DNA of 64,000 bases from Streptomyces sp. NRRL WC-3618. Lineage in GTDB: Bacteria > Actinomycetota > Actinomycetes > Streptomycetales > Streptomycetaceae. A program made the translations under genes and the position numbers. The notes under the pieces are model-generated. The model was not told the origin of the DNA. It saw only the letters and a program-made list of their open reading frames with translations, and did not search any database. The stretch spans positions 27,013 through 91,012 of the forward strand of contig NZ_LGDW01000073.1 in NCBI RefSeq assembly GCF_001280005.1. Direction: 5' to 3'. How positions within the stretch are numbered: position 1 is the first letter of the stretch; each line of letters begins with the position of its first letter. Positions 43,271 through 52,814 of the stretch are shown in pieces.

Positions 43271-43340
43271 GGCTCGGCCGGGCTCGGCCGGATTCGGCTG
43301 GATTCGGCTGGATTCGGCTGGATTCGGCTGGGCTCGGCCG
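43271..43340. repeat. Seven tandem decamers upstream of matB
   Basis: Seven exactly abutting 10-base units: two GGCTCGGCCG, four GATTCGGCTG, one GGCTCGGCCG. They lie between the stop of the upstream gene (43359) and matB (start 43119). The pattern A-A-B-B-B-B-A shows unit-by-unit duplication. Confidence 0.85.
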
Positions 43341-43358
43341 GGAGTCGTCGGGCGCGCT

Positions 43359-44393
43359 CTAAGCCGTCACGGTCGCCGGCGTCGGCGCGGAGGCCGGGTC
43401 GCCGGCGGCGAGGGTGGCACTCGGTTCGGCCGGGCTCTCGGCGATCGGGGTCGGGTCGGTCCGACCGCCGGCGACGGTGCCTCCGTCCGTGGTCGGGGAC
43501 GTCGAGGGCGACGGTGACGGTGACGGGTCGGGCGAGGGAAGGCCGCTCTGCGACGGGCTCGGCTCCGGCGGCGGGCTGGACATCGTCGCGGACGGCTCGG
43601 GCTGCGGGCCGGGCGTGGTGGGCGTCCCCGGCTCGGGCTTGACGGCGCCGGCCGAGGGCACGGGTGCGACGGACGTACCCGGGCGCGCGACGCTGGGCGA
43701 GGCGCCCGGCTTGACGGCGGCGGCGCCCTTCGACGGAGTGACCCCCGCGCTCACCGATGCCCCGGGGGCCACCGGCGTGGCCCCTGCCGGGTCCGACGGT
43801 TTCACCGACTCGGCGGGCAGCGGGTCCGTCTCGACCTGCCCGGCCGGCTGCTCGTCCTGCTGGCCCGGTACGGGCAGCCAGGGTGCGTCCGAGTTGCCGG
43901 AGAGAAGGGTGGCGACGATGACGACGGCGTACACGGCGCAGGAGACGCCCACGACCATGCCGATCCGACGGTACCGACGGCTGCGGCGACCGGTCTCGTC
44001 GACGAAGACGGGTCCGTCACCGCCAGCGCCGGCGTCCTGAGCGTCCTTGGCCTGCCGGGCGAGCGGTTCGTCGAGCTGCCGTCCCGCTCCGTCCAGCTGG
44101 ACGGTGACCTCGTGCGGGTCGTGGGTGTGACCGGCCTCGACCGGGTTCTCCCAACGACGCCGGTAGGGGGCGCCGAAAGAGATTCCGCTTTCTTCGCCTC
44201 GCGCGGGAGCGGCCACTGCTCTCTGCCGGGGCACAGGCCCGGGGGAACCGAATCCGCTTCCACCAACCCCGGAAACCGCTTGCGACTCGGCCACGGCCTC
44301 GACCCACCGCGTCCCGACATCCGACCGGCCCTCGGGCTGAGTGTCGGAACGGAACTCAGGTTGGGCGTCTTCACGCCACTTCTTCACACGCAC
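43359..44393 (-). CDS. Membrane protein of the mat-type locus with Pro/Ser-rich outer tail
   Basis: A 344-residue protein. The N-terminal 145 residues are polar, one membrane helix follows (RRIGMVVGVSCAVYAVVIVA), and about 170 residues of Pro/Ser/Thr/Ala/Val repeats face outside, cell-wall-spacer-like. No enzyme motif is seen. GTG 44393 with GGGGGG six bases upstream is preferred over ATG 44399 and 44426. It lies directly upstream of the deacetylase/GT2 gene and may be its operon partner (possibly the MatA of S. coelicolor), but this is inferred from position. Confidence 0.75.
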   Translation of the reverse strand: MRVKKWREDAQPEFRSDTQPEGRSDVGTRWVEAVAESQAVSGVGGSGFGSPGPVPRQRAVAAPARGEESGISFGAPYRRRWENPVEAGHTHDPHEVTVQLDGAGRQLDEPLARQAKDAQDAGAGGDGPVFVDETGRRSRRYRRIGMVVGVSCAVYAVVIVATLLSGNSDAPWLPVPGQQDEQPAGQVETDPLPAESVKPSDPAGATPVAPGASVSAGVTPSKGAAAVKPGASPSVARPGTSVAPVPSAGAVKPEPGTPTTPGPQPEPSATMSSPPPEPSPSQSGLPSPDPSPSPSPSTSPTTDGGTVAGGRTDPTPIAESPAEPSATLAAGDPASAPTPATVTA

Positions 44394-44554
44394 GCACATC
44401 CCCCCATGGGAGCTTTTCGGGCGCATGTACGATTCCGGGATTTTCGTACTAGCTATGTTCGAATCGAACCCCCATCCGACCCGAGCGCCCCATTTATCAC
44501 ACTGCATCCGGGCGACGAATGTAGCGCAGATGGAGGTCCCGTGTTGGCCATGTG

Positions 44555-45526
44555 TTACTTGTGGGGCGAAATGACACCGAGATCGATGGCCGGAATCCAA
44601 CCGTCCGCAGGCTCGCGCAACCACCCTCCCTCCGCTGTGAGCTGGGCAGCGGCCCGTCGCAGCGCATCGAGCCCGGGATGCGTCAGCCCCTTCCGCCACA
44701 CCAACGAAACGGGTGACAACGGAACCGGATCGACCAACGGCCGCACCACCGTCCGGGGCATCGGGGGGAAATCCACCACCGCGAGGACCGGATTCCGCAT
44801 CCTGGCCATGAGCCGCTGAAACTCCTCATCACCCACGGCGAGCGGCGCCGGTGACGCGATCCCGATGCCCCGCCCCTCGAACAGCCGCCGCGCGAGATCG
44901 GTCCACTCCGGGGTACGAGGGTTCCCAGCCCCCGCGTACACGGTCTCCCCCGCCAGCGCGGCCAACGGCACCTCGGGCAGCGCGGCCAGCCGGTGGTCCT
45001 CCGGCAGGACAATCGCCATCGGCTCGTAACGCACGGGCTGCTGGTCCAGCTGTGCCCGCAGCGCCGGGTCCAGGCCCGCGAACCGCCCGAACGACGCGTC
45101 GAGCCGCCCCGCGAGCAACTCCCCCGCCGCGAAGGTGAGCCCGCTCTCGAACCGGGCCATCAGCTCACACTCCGGGGCGAGTTCACGCGCCCGGTGCAGC
45201 ACGCGGCGCCCGGTCGCCAGCCCCGGCGAGTTGAGGTCCACCAGCAGCGGCCTGGCCTCCCCGAACGCGGCCAGCAGCTCGTCGTGGGCCGCCAGCATCC
45301 GCCGGGCGTACGGCAGCAGCCGGTCACCGTCGGCCGACAGCGCCACCCGCCGGGTCGACCGTACGAAGAGATCGGCGCCCAACTCCCGTTCCAGGCGCAG
45401 GATGTCGCGGCTCAGCGCCTGCTGGGCCACATAGAGGCGGGCGGCGGCCCGGGTGAAGTGCAGTTCCTCGGCGACAGCGACGAAGGCGCGCAGGAGACGG
45501 GGGTCGAGGTGGTTCGGCGCGGACAT
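44555..45526 (-). CDS. LysR family transcriptional regulator
   Basis: A 323-residue regulator with an N-terminal HTH (PRLLRAFVAVAEELHFTRAA, LYVAQQALSRDILRLERELG) and a periplasmic-binding-like effector domain. ATG 45526 starts it. It is divergent from an MFS gene with 83 bases between, where a weak GATCA/TGATC dyad (45564-45587) could be its site. Such pairs usually mean the regulator controls the exporter. Confidence 0.92.
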   Translation of the reverse strand: MSAPNHLDPRLLRAFVAVAEELHFTRAAARLYVAQQALSRDILRLERELGADLFVRSTRRVALSADGDRLLPYARRMLAAHDELLAAFGEARPLLVDLNSPGLATGRRVLHRARELAPECELMARFESGLTFAAGELLAGRLDASFGRFAGLDPALRAQLDQQPVRYEPMAIVLPEDHRLAALPEVPLAALAGETVYAGAGNPRTPEWTDLARRLFEGRGIGIASPAPLAVGDEEFQRLMARMRNPVLAVVDFPPMPRTVVRPLVDPVPLSPVSLVWRKGLTHPGLDALRRAAAQLTAEGGWLREPADGWIPAIDLGVISPHK

Positions 45527-45609
45527 CCGGCGAACTTACAACGAGAGTGCGTGAATGGGCCGGGATCAGGTGTTGGACCCCGTGATCGACTCCGGGCGAC
45601 GGTGGACGC

Positions 45610-47283
45610 ATGCCGCAGCCACTGACCCGACCGGGCTCCCGACCGGGCTCCCGCCCACTCCCCCGGCCTCTCCCCGCCGTCACCCAGGACGCCCTGGTCA
45701 TCGCCGACTTCAGCCCTCGCACCTGGAGACGCGCTCCGGCCGATTCCCGGCCGCCCGGCCCCTACCGCCGCCTCTTCACCGTCCCCGGCACCCGCGCCTT
45801 CACCGCCGGGAACCTCATCGCTCGGCTCCCCATGGGCATGTTCAGTGTGAGCGCGGTCATCATGATCGCCGGGTCGCGCGGCTCGTACGCCCTCGCCGGC
45901 GCCGTCACCGCGACCGGGCTCGCCGCGACGGCCGTGGTCGCGCCCTGGACCGCACGGCTCGTCGACCGCCACGGCCAGGCCCGAATCGCCGTACCGGCCA
46001 CCGCACTTGCCGCCCTCGGTTCCCTCGCCCTGCTGCTCTGCGCGCACTACGGCGCCCCCGACTGGACCCTGTTCGCCGCATACGCCGCCACCGCCACGAC
46101 CCCCAACACCGGCGGTATGTCACGCGCCCGCTGGGCCCATCTCCTGAACGGCGACGAGAAGGCGCTGCACACCGCCAACTCCTTCGAACAGGCCGCCGAC
46201 GAGCTCTGTTTCATGCTGGGCCCCGTCCTCGCGGCCTTTCTGTGCGGGGCGTTGTTCCCGGAGGCGGGCACGCTGGCCGGGGTCGTCCTGCTGATGACCG
46301 GCGTCCTCCTCTTCGCCGCCCAACGGTCGACCGAGCCGCCGGTCCGCCCCAGGGGCTGTCGCCACCTTCCCGCCTGCCTGGCACCTACTCGGACACCAGC
46401 CGCCGGCAGGGCGGCCACCCGGCCGGACGACGGGAATGCGACGACAGGCCCCGGTGCCGGGGCAGGCACGTGCCCGTCAAGGAGCGGCGTCCGGTGCGTG
46501 CGCCCGGCGTGCCGGCCGGAAGCCCGCGTACTGGACGTACCTGAGCTTTCGGCCGATGCGGCGAGAGAGCGGGCCGGTCGTCGCAACGAGGCGAACACTG
46601 CCTGCCCCGGCACCGGAGCCGAAGGGCTTCACACCCGGGCCACCTCTCCCCTGCGCGCCCCCGGGATGCGTCCGCTGCTCGCCGTGTGCCTGGCCACAGG
46701 CGCCGTCTTCGGGTCGATGGAGGTCGCCACGATCGCCTTCGCCGACGAGCAGGGGCACCGCGCCGCTGCCGGTGCCGTCCTCGCCCTCCAGGCGGCCGGA
46801 TCGTGCGCGGCCGGTCTGCTGTACGGGACCCTGCGGCCGGCCGGACCCGCCGAGCGGCGCCACCTTTGGTGCCTGGCCGCGATGACGGCGTTGATGACGC
46901 TACCCCTGCTCGCCGCCGCCCTGACCGGCTCGCTCCTCGTCCTCGCGGGCGCGCTGCTGGTCGCCGGGACGGCCACCGCGCCCACGATGATCACGAACAT
47001 GACCCTGGTCCAGCACCGGACCCCCGAGGGCCACCTGAACGAGGGCATGACCCTCGCGGTGACCGGCCTCCTCGGCGGCATAGCCGCAGGTTCGGCGGCC
47101 GGCGGCTGGGCGGCGGAACAGGCGTCGGCGACGGCGGCGTACGGCGTCCCGATCGCGGCGGCGGCAAGCGCGCTGACCCTGTCGCTCAACGCATCCCCCT
47201 CGCAGCGGCGGCAAGCGCGCCACCCCTCTCCCCCCCCGTCGCCCACCCCCCCCCGCCGAGCCAATTCGCGCGCACCCCATTGA
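45610..47283 (+). CDS. MFS transporter with a long Cys-rich central loop
   Basis: A 557-residue MFS permease with about 12 helices. Between TM6 and TM7 lies an unusual 113-residue loop (about 240-352) with six Cys (250, 256, 288, 296, 301, 332), far larger than the 30-60 residues normal for the family. The N-terminus has Arg-Pro repeats (PGSRPGSRPLPRP) and the C-terminus a Pro-rich tail. ATG 45610 starts it, divergent from LysR. The substrate is unknown. The reading frame across the loop is continuous. Confidence 0.85.
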   Translation: MPQPLTRPGSRPGSRPLPRPLPAVTQDALVIADFSPRTWRRAPADSRPPGPYRRLFTVPGTRAFTAGNLIARLPMGMFSVSAVIMIAGSRGSYALAGAVTATGLAATAVVAPWTARLVDRHGQARIAVPATALAALGSLALLLCAHYGAPDWTLFAAYAATATTPNTGGMSRARWAHLLNGDEKALHTANSFEQAADELCFMLGPVLAAFLCGALFPEAGTLAGVVLLMTGVLLFAAQRSTEPPVRPRGCRHLPACLAPTRTPAAGRAATRPDDGNATTGPGAGAGTCPSRSGVRCVRPACRPEARVLDVPELSADAARERAGRRNEANTACPGTGAEGLHTRATSPLRAPGMRPLLAVCLATGAVFGSMEVATIAFADEQGHRAAAGAVLALQAAGSCAAGLLYGTLRPAGPAERRHLWCLAAMTALMTLPLLAAALTGSLLVLAGALLVAGTATAPTMITNMTLVQHRTPEGHLNEGMTLAVTGLLGGIAAGSAAGGWAAEQASATAAYGVPIAAAASALTLSLNASPSQRRQARHPSPPPSPTPPRRANSRAPH

Positions 47284-47313
47284 CTCGTTCACACACCACA
47301 CATACCTTCGCCC

Positions 47314-47352
47314 GTCGAAGCGCTTCGACGATTCACGTCGAACCCGTTCGAC
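47314..47352. promoter_or_regulatory. Twin LacI-type operators of the xyloside operon
   Basis: GTCGAAGCGCTTCGAC (47314-47329) is a perfect 16-base palindrome; GTCGAACCCGTTCGAC (47337-47352) has the same outer arms and altered centre. Their spacing is 23 bases, about two helical turns. They precede the lipoprotein start by about 55 bases. The LacI protein at the end of the operon is the likely ligand. Confidence 0.85.
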
Positions 47353-47405
47353 GGCCGGGGCGCGGCGAGTGACCGAGATCCATCCGACTCCCCTGGAGGC
47401 ACTGG

Positions 47406-48719
47406 ATGTTGCCGGCAAGAAGGTACGGCAGGCGTAGGACGAGAACGGCCACGGCCCTGGTGGGGACCCTCGCCGGGGCCCTGCTGCTGGCCTCCTGCGG
47501 CGGTTCGGGCAGCGGATCGTCCGACGGGAAGACCCTGCGCCTGTGGCACTACGAAGGCCCCGACAGTGCGATGGGCATGGCCTGGAAGGCGGCCGTCAAG
47601 GAGTTCGAGGCGACGCATCCGGGCGTCACGGTGGAGTTCGAGGAGAAGGGCTTCGAACAGATCCAGAAGACCGCCCCGATGGTCCTCAACTCCTCCGACG
47701 CGCCCGACCTGATGGAGTACAACAAGGGCAACGCGACGGCCGGCCTGCTCTCCACGCAGGGCCTGCTCACCGACCTGACCGCCGAGGTCACCAAGCGCGG
47801 CTGGGACAAGAAGATCGGCGCCGGTGTCCGCACCACCAGCCAGTACGACACCAACGGCGTGATGAGCTCCGGGAGTTGGTACGGCGTGCCCAACTACGCC
47901 GAGTACACGATGGTGTTCTACAACAAGGACCTCTTCAAGCAGCACAAGATCGCCGTGCCCAAGTCGTTCGGTGAACTCACCGCCGCCATGGACAAGTTCG
48001 TCGCCGACGGCGTCACTCCGCTGGCCAGTGCGGGCGCCGAGTACCCGGCCCAGCAGTACCTGTACCAGCTCGCCCTGTCGAAGGCGGACCGCGCCTGGGT
48101 CGACACGTACGAGCTGTACAAGGGGAAGACCGACTTCCACGACGCCGCCTGGACCTACGGCGCCGAGACCTTCGCCGACTGGGTGAAGAAGGGGTACATC
48201 GACAAGAAGTCCAGCGGCCTCAAGGCGGAGGACGCGGGGGTCTCCTTCATCCAGGGCAAGAGCCCGATCCTGTTCTCGGGCAGCTGGTGGTACGGCCGCT
48301 TCAAGAGCGAGGCGAAGTTCGACTGGGGCACGTTCCTGTGGCCGGACGCCGGTCTCACGCTCGGCTCCGGCGGCAACCTGTGGGTCGTCCCCAAGGGCGC
48401 GAAGAACAAGGAACTCGCCTACGACTTCATCGACATCACCCTGTCGAAGAAGATCCAGGACCTGCTCGGCGACAAGGGCGGAGTCCCGGTGGCCGCCGAC
48501 CCGGCCGCCATCACCGATCCGAAGGCCAAGTCGCTGATCGCCGACTTCAACACCGTCTCCGGCAAAGACGGGCTCGCCTTCTATCCCGACTGGCCGGTCC
48601 CGGGCTTCTACGACGTCCTCGTCTCCGAGGTCCAGAAGCTGATCACGGGCAGCGCGAAACCGGACGAGGTCCTCGACTCGTTGCAGGAGGCGTACGACAA
48701 GGGCGTACCGAAGACATGA
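47406..48719 (+). CDS. Sugar-binding lipoprotein of the xyloside importer
   Basis: A 437-residue solute-binding protein. The signal peptide ends at the lipobox LLASC (Cys31). The mature part (LRLWHYEGPDSAMGMAWKAA and so on) is of the SBP_bac_1 family. ATG 47406 has GGAGG seven bases upstream. Its stop overlaps the first permease by ATGA. The operon ends in a YicI-type hydrolase and LacI, so it probably binds xylose-containing disaccharides; the ligand is inferred. Confidence 0.92.
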   Translation: MLPARRYGRRRTRTATALVGTLAGALLLASCGGSGSGSSDGKTLRLWHYEGPDSAMGMAWKAAVKEFEATHPGVTVEFEEKGFEQIQKTAPMVLNSSDAPDLMEYNKGNATAGLLSTQGLLTDLTAEVTKRGWDKKIGAGVRTTSQYDTNGVMSSGSWYGVPNYAEYTMVFYNKDLFKQHKIAVPKSFGELTAAMDKFVADGVTPLASAGAEYPAQQYLYQLALSKADRAWVDTYELYKGKTDFHDAAWTYGAETFADWVKKGYIDKKSSGLKAEDAGVSFIQGKSPILFSGSWWYGRFKSEAKFDWGTFLWPDAGLTLGSGGNLWVVPKGAKNKELAYDFIDITLSKKIQDLLGDKGGVPVAADPAAITDPKAKSLIADFNTVSGKDGLAFYPDWPVPGFYDVLVSEVQKLITGSAKPDEVLDSLQEAYDKGVPKT

Positions 48720-49696
48720 CGGTCACCGCCGAACGGGCCGGCGGACGGAGACACCCCCGGCCCGCCAAATCCGCTCACGGACAAGGGAGTTCACGTCACA
48801 CCCGGGACTCGTACGCCCTCTTCCTCCTCCCCGGGGCGCTCGCCTTCCTCGCGGTGATCGTCGTGCCGTTCCTGATGAACACCGGGGTGAGCTTCACCGA
48901 CTGGCGGGGCGTGGGCACTCCGGAGTGGTCTGGCCTCGCCAACTACCGCGAGCTGATGGACGATGCGGAGTTCTGGGCGTCGTTCCGGCACAGCCTGTTC
49001 ATGGTGGTGGCGATGGCGGCCGTACCGACTGCGCTCGGACTCGTCCTGGCCGCCGCCCTGTTCGACTACGTCGGCAAGCACTTCGGGAGTCGCTGGGCGG
49101 CCGTGCTGCGCGCCTGCTTCTATCTCCCCCAGGTGCTGCCGATCGCGGTCGCGGGCATCGTCTGGAGCTGGATCCTCGCGCCCGACAACGGCTCGCTGAA
49201 CGAGCTGCTGAAGGCCGTCGGGCTGGGCTCGTGGCAGCAGGACTGGCTCGGCGACCCGGACATCGCCCTCTACAGCGTGATGGGCGTGATGGTCTGGGTG
49301 CAGCTCGGCTTCCCGCTGGTCGTCTTCATGGCGGGTCTGCAACGCGTCGACCCGCAGCTCCACGAGGCCGCCGAACTGGACGGTGCCGGCTGGTGGCGCC
49401 GCTTCCGGCACATCACGCTGGCGCAGATCCGCCCCGAGATCTACGTCGTCCTCACCTGGTGCACGATCGCCGCGCTGAAGGTGTTCGGCGCGGTGTACGT
49501 CCTGACGAAGGGCGGGCCAGGGGGCGCGACCAACGTGCCGTCCTACTTCTCCTTCACCACGTTCTTCGAGAAGACCCAGGTCGGCTACGGCGCCGCCGTC
49601 TCCACCGTCCTGACGGTGATCGTCCTCGCCGTCTCGCTCATCGGCCTGAAGCTCCAGACCCGGGCCGAGGACGCCGAAGAGGGGGTACGGGCATGA
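48716..49696 (+). CDS. Sugar ABC permease (MsmF/LacF-like)
   Basis: A 326-residue CUT1 permease with a basic N-terminus, then six hydrophobic segments starting SYALFLLPGALAFLAVIVV. The EAA loop is QLHEAAELDGAGWWRRFRHITLAQI. ATG 48716 overlaps the lipoprotein stop. Its partner permease and the hydrolase follow. The ATPase is not encoded here, as is usual where MsiK is shared. Confidence 0.93.
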   Translation: MTVTAERAGGRRHPRPAKSAHGQGSSRHTRDSYALFLLPGALAFLAVIVVPFLMNTGVSFTDWRGVGTPEWSGLANYRELMDDAEFWASFRHSLFMVVAMAAVPTALGLVLAAALFDYVGKHFGSRWAAVLRACFYLPQVLPIAVAGIVWSWILAPDNGSLNELLKAVGLGSWQQDWLGDPDIALYSVMGVMVWVQLGFPLVVFMAGLQRVDPQLHEAAELDGAGWWRRFRHITLAQIRPEIYVVLTWCTIAALKVFGAVYVLTKGGPGGATNVPSYFSFTTFFEKTQVGYGAAVSTVLTVIVLAVSLIGLKLQTRAEDAEEGVRA

Positions 49697-50517
49697 GGAC
49701 CGCCCTGCGCCGCTACCCGGTGCTCGTCGCTCTCGTCCTCGCGGCCCTGTTCATGGTCGTGCCGTTCGTGATCGTCGCCGTCAACGCGGTGAAATCGCCG
49801 GCCGAGTACTCCGCGAACGGCCCGCTGAGCCTGCCCGACGGCCTCTACCTGGACGGCGTCAAGGACTTCTGGGAACGGGTCGACTTCGGCCAGAAGCTCG
49901 TCAATTCGGTACTGATCAGCGGTTCGGTGGCCGTCTTGGCGGTCACCCTGTCCGTGCTGAACGCGTACGCGATCGGCATCGGCCGGATCAGGGGCCGCAC
50001 CTGGGTCCTGGCCTTCTTCGTCCTCGCGAACATGCTGCCGCAGGAGGCGCTGGTCTACCCGGTGTACTACCTGAGCAAGGAAGTCGGCCTGTACGACACC
50101 CGGTTGAGCGTGATCATCGTCTTCACGGTGATCCAGGCGGCCTTCGGTACGTACCTCCTCGCCTCCGTCCTCGGCCAGTTCCCCCGGGAGATCCTCGAGG
50201 CCGCGCGCATCGACGGCGCGAACAAGTGGCAGGTTTTGTGGCGGATCGTCGTCCCGGTCAGCCGCCCGACACTCGGCGTGCTCCTCGTCTTCTTCTTCAT
50301 CTGGACCTGGAACGAGTTCCTGCTCCCGCTGGTGATGCTGATCTCCAACGACAACCAGACGGTGTCGGTGGCCCTCGGCGTCCTCCAGGGCCAGCGGCTG
50401 ATGGATGCCACCATGACCAACTCGGCGGCTCTGCTGGGCGTGTTGCCCGCTCTCGTCTTCTTCCTCGTCTTCCAGCGAACGCTCACTCGCGGCATAGCCG
50501 TGGGTGCCGTCAAGTAA
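49693..50517 (+). CDS. Sugar ABC permease (MsmG/LacG-like)
   Basis: A 274-residue CUT1 permease, ATGA-overlapped with the previous one. The EAA loop is REILEAARIDGANKWQVLWRIVVPV. Six hydrophobic segments, beginning PVLVALVLAALFMVVPFVIV. It completes the membrane part of the importer. Confidence 0.93.
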   Translation: MRTALRRYPVLVALVLAALFMVVPFVIVAVNAVKSPAEYSANGPLSLPDGLYLDGVKDFWERVDFGQKLVNSVLISGSVAVLAVTLSVLNAYAIGIGRIRGRTWVLAFFVLANMLPQEALVYPVYYLSKEVGLYDTRLSVIIVFTVIQAAFGTYLLASVLGQFPREILEAARIDGANKWQVLWRIVVPVSRPTLGVLLVFFFIWTWNEFLLPLVMLISNDNQTVSVALGVLQGQRLMDATMTNSAALLGVLPALVFFLVFQRTLTRGIAVGAVK

Positions 50518-50528
50518 GGACCCCCCAC

Positions 50529-52814
50529 GTGAAGTTCACCGACGGCTACTGGCTGCTGCGCGAGGGCGTCACCGCCGCCCATCCCGTCGTGGCTCTCGAT
50601 GTGACGGACACCGAGGGCACGTTGGACATCCACGCGCCGACCCATCCCATCCGCCGGCGCGGCGACCTGCTGAAGGGACCGGTCGTGACGATCAGCGCCC
50701 ACGCCCCGATGCCCGACGTCATCGGTGTCACCTTCACCCACTTCCAGGGCGAGCAGCCGAAGGGCCCCCAATTCGAGCTGAGAAAGGAGGAGTTGACGGC
50801 CCACACGGAGTACGACGACGAGCACGCCACCCTGACCTCCGGCACCCTCTCCATGCGGATCAGCCGCACCGGCCCCTGGAACATCGACTTCCTCGCCCAC
50901 GGCCGCGTCCTCACCAGCAGCGGCCCCAAGGGCATGGGCATCATGCGGGACGCGACGACCGGTGCCCACTACCTGCGCGAGCAGCTGGGACTGGGAGTGG
51001 GGACGAGCGTGTACGGCCTCGGCGAGCGCTTCGGCCCGCTGGTCAAGAACGGCCAGGTCGTCGACATCTGGAACGCCGACGGCGGCACTGCGACCGAACA
51101 GGCCTACAAGAACGTCCCGTTCTACCTCACCGACGCGGGCTACGGAGTCTTCGTCGACCACCCCGGCCGGGTGTCCTTCGAGGTCGGCTCGGAAGCGGTG
51201 TCCCGGGTGCAGTTCAGCGCGGAGACACAGGAGTTGACGTACTACGTCATCCACGGCCCGACCCCCAAGGACATCCTCCGCAAGTACACGGCTCTGACCG
51301 GCCGCCCGGCGCTGCCGCCGCCGTGGTCGTTCGGCCTGTGGCTGTCCACGTCCTTCACCACCTCCTACGACGAGGAGACGGTGACGTCGTTCATCGAGGG
51401 CATGCGGGAGCGCGAACTGCCGCTCTCCGTCTTCCACTTCGACTGTTTCTGGATGCGCGAGTTCAACTGGTGCGACTTCCAGTGGGACCCGCGGGTGTTC
51501 CCCGACCCCGAAGCCATGCTCCAGCGGCTGAAGGCCAGAGGCCTGCACATCAGCGTCTGGATCAACCCGTACATCGCCCAGCGGTCGCCGCTCTTCGCGG
51601 AGGGCAAGGCACTCGGCCACCTCCTGCGCCGACCGGACGGCAGCGTCTGGCAGTGGGACCTGTGGCAGCCGGGCATGGCGCTCGTCGACTTCACCAGCCC
51701 GGCCGCCCGCGACTGGTACGCGTCGAAACTCGAGGCGCTGCTCGCGCAGGGCGTCGACTGCTTCAAGACCGACTTCGGCGAACGCGTCCCGCTGGACGTG
51801 GAGTACGCCGACGGTTCGGACCCGGAGCGGATGCACAACTACTACACGCACCTCTACAACCAGACCGTCTTCGACGTGCTCCGCAAGCATCGCGGCGAAG
51901 GTGAGGCCGTCGTGTTCGCGCGGTCGGCGACGGCCGGCAGCCAGCAGTTCCCGGTGCACTGGGGCGGCGACTGCGAGGCGACGTACGAGTCGATGGCCGA
52001 GTCGCTGCGCGGCGGACTGTCCCTCGGGCTCTCCGGGTTCGGCTACTGGAGCCACGACATCGGCGGCTTCGAGGGCACCCCGAGCCCGGCCCTGTTCAAA
52101 CGGTGGATCGCCTTCGGCCTCCTCTCCTCCCACAGCCGCCTGCACGGCAGTTCCAGCTACCGGGTGCCGTGGCTGTTCGACGAGGAGTCCGTGGACGTCC
52201 TGCGGCTGTTCACCCGGCTGAAGCTGCGCCTCATGCCGTATCTGTACGAGGCCGCCCGCACCGCCCACGCCGAGGGCGTCCCGATGATGCGCGCGATGGT
52301 CCTGGAGTTCCCGGACGACCCCGGATGCGCCCATCTGGAACGGCAGTTCATGCTCGGCCCGGACCTGCTCGTCGCCCCGGTGTTCAGCGACGAGGGCGAG
52401 GTCTCGTACTACGTCCCCGAGGGCGAGTGGACCCACTTCCTCACCGGCCGCACGGTAACCGGCCCCCGCTGGGTACGGGAGCGCCACGGCTTCGACAGCG
52501 TGCCGCTGCTGGTGCGCCCCGGGTCGGTGATCCCGGTGGGCGCGGTGGGCGACCGCCCCGACTACGCGCACGCCGACGGGGTCACCCTGCACGCGTACGG
52601 CCTGGAGCGCGGCGCCCAGGTGACGGTGCCCGTGGGTGACGTGACGTTCACGGTCGTCCGCGAGGGCGACACGCTGCGGACGTCGTGCAGCGATCCGTCG
52701 GCGCCGTGGGGCCTGGCGGCGGGCAGACGTGAGGTGCGGGCGAAGGCGGGCACCGGGTTCCTGACGGTGGACCTGGGAGCGGGGCCGGGGCCGATCGCGT
52801 CGGGCGGCGAGTGA
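50529..52814 (+). CDS. yicI: Alpha-xylosidase (GH31, YicI type)
   Basis: A 761-residue family 31 hydrolase removing alpha-xylosyl units, for example from isoprimeverose. The nucleophile Asp415 is in DCFKTDFGERVP and the acid/base Asp481 in PVHWGGDCEA, both within one residue of E. coli YicI (416, 482). KTDFGE marks xylosidases rather than glucosidases. No signal peptide, so it acts on imported sugar. GTG 50529 has AAGGA eight bases upstream. LacI overlaps its stop. Confidence 0.92.
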   Translation: MKFTDGYWLLREGVTAAHPVVALDVTDTEGTLDIHAPTHPIRRRGDLLKGPVVTISAHAPMPDVIGVTFTHFQGEQPKGPQFELRKEELTAHTEYDDEHATLTSGTLSMRISRTGPWNIDFLAHGRVLTSSGPKGMGIMRDATTGAHYLREQLGLGVGTSVYGLGERFGPLVKNGQVVDIWNADGGTATEQAYKNVPFYLTDAGYGVFVDHPGRVSFEVGSEAVSRVQFSAETQELTYYVIHGPTPKDILRKYTALTGRPALPPPWSFGLWLSTSFTTSYDEETVTSFIEGMRERELPLSVFHFDCFWMREFNWCDFQWDPRVFPDPEAMLQRLKARGLHISVWINPYIAQRSPLFAEGKALGHLLRRPDGSVWQWDLWQPGMALVDFTSPAARDWYASKLEALLAQGVDCFKTDFGERVPLDVEYADGSDPERMHNYYTHLYNQTVFDVLRKHRGEGEAVVFARSATAGSQQFPVHWGGDCEATYESMAESLRGGLSLGLSGFGYWSHDIGGFEGTPSPALFKRWIAFGLLSSHSRLHGSSSYRVPWLFDEESVDVLRLFTRLKLRLMPYLYEAARTAHAEGVPMMRAMVLEFPDDPGCAHLERQFMLGPDLLVAPVFSDEGEVSYYVPEGEWTHFLTGRTVTGPRWVRERHGFDSVPLLVRPGSVIPVGAVGDRPDYAHADGVTLHAYGLERGAQVTVPVGDVTFTVVREGDTLRTSCSDPSAPWGLAAGRREVRAKAGTGFLTVDLGAGPGPIASGGE

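Noticed and set aside
43271..43340. CRISPR-like array
   Set aside because: The decamers abut with no spacers, units are far too short, and no cas gene is present.
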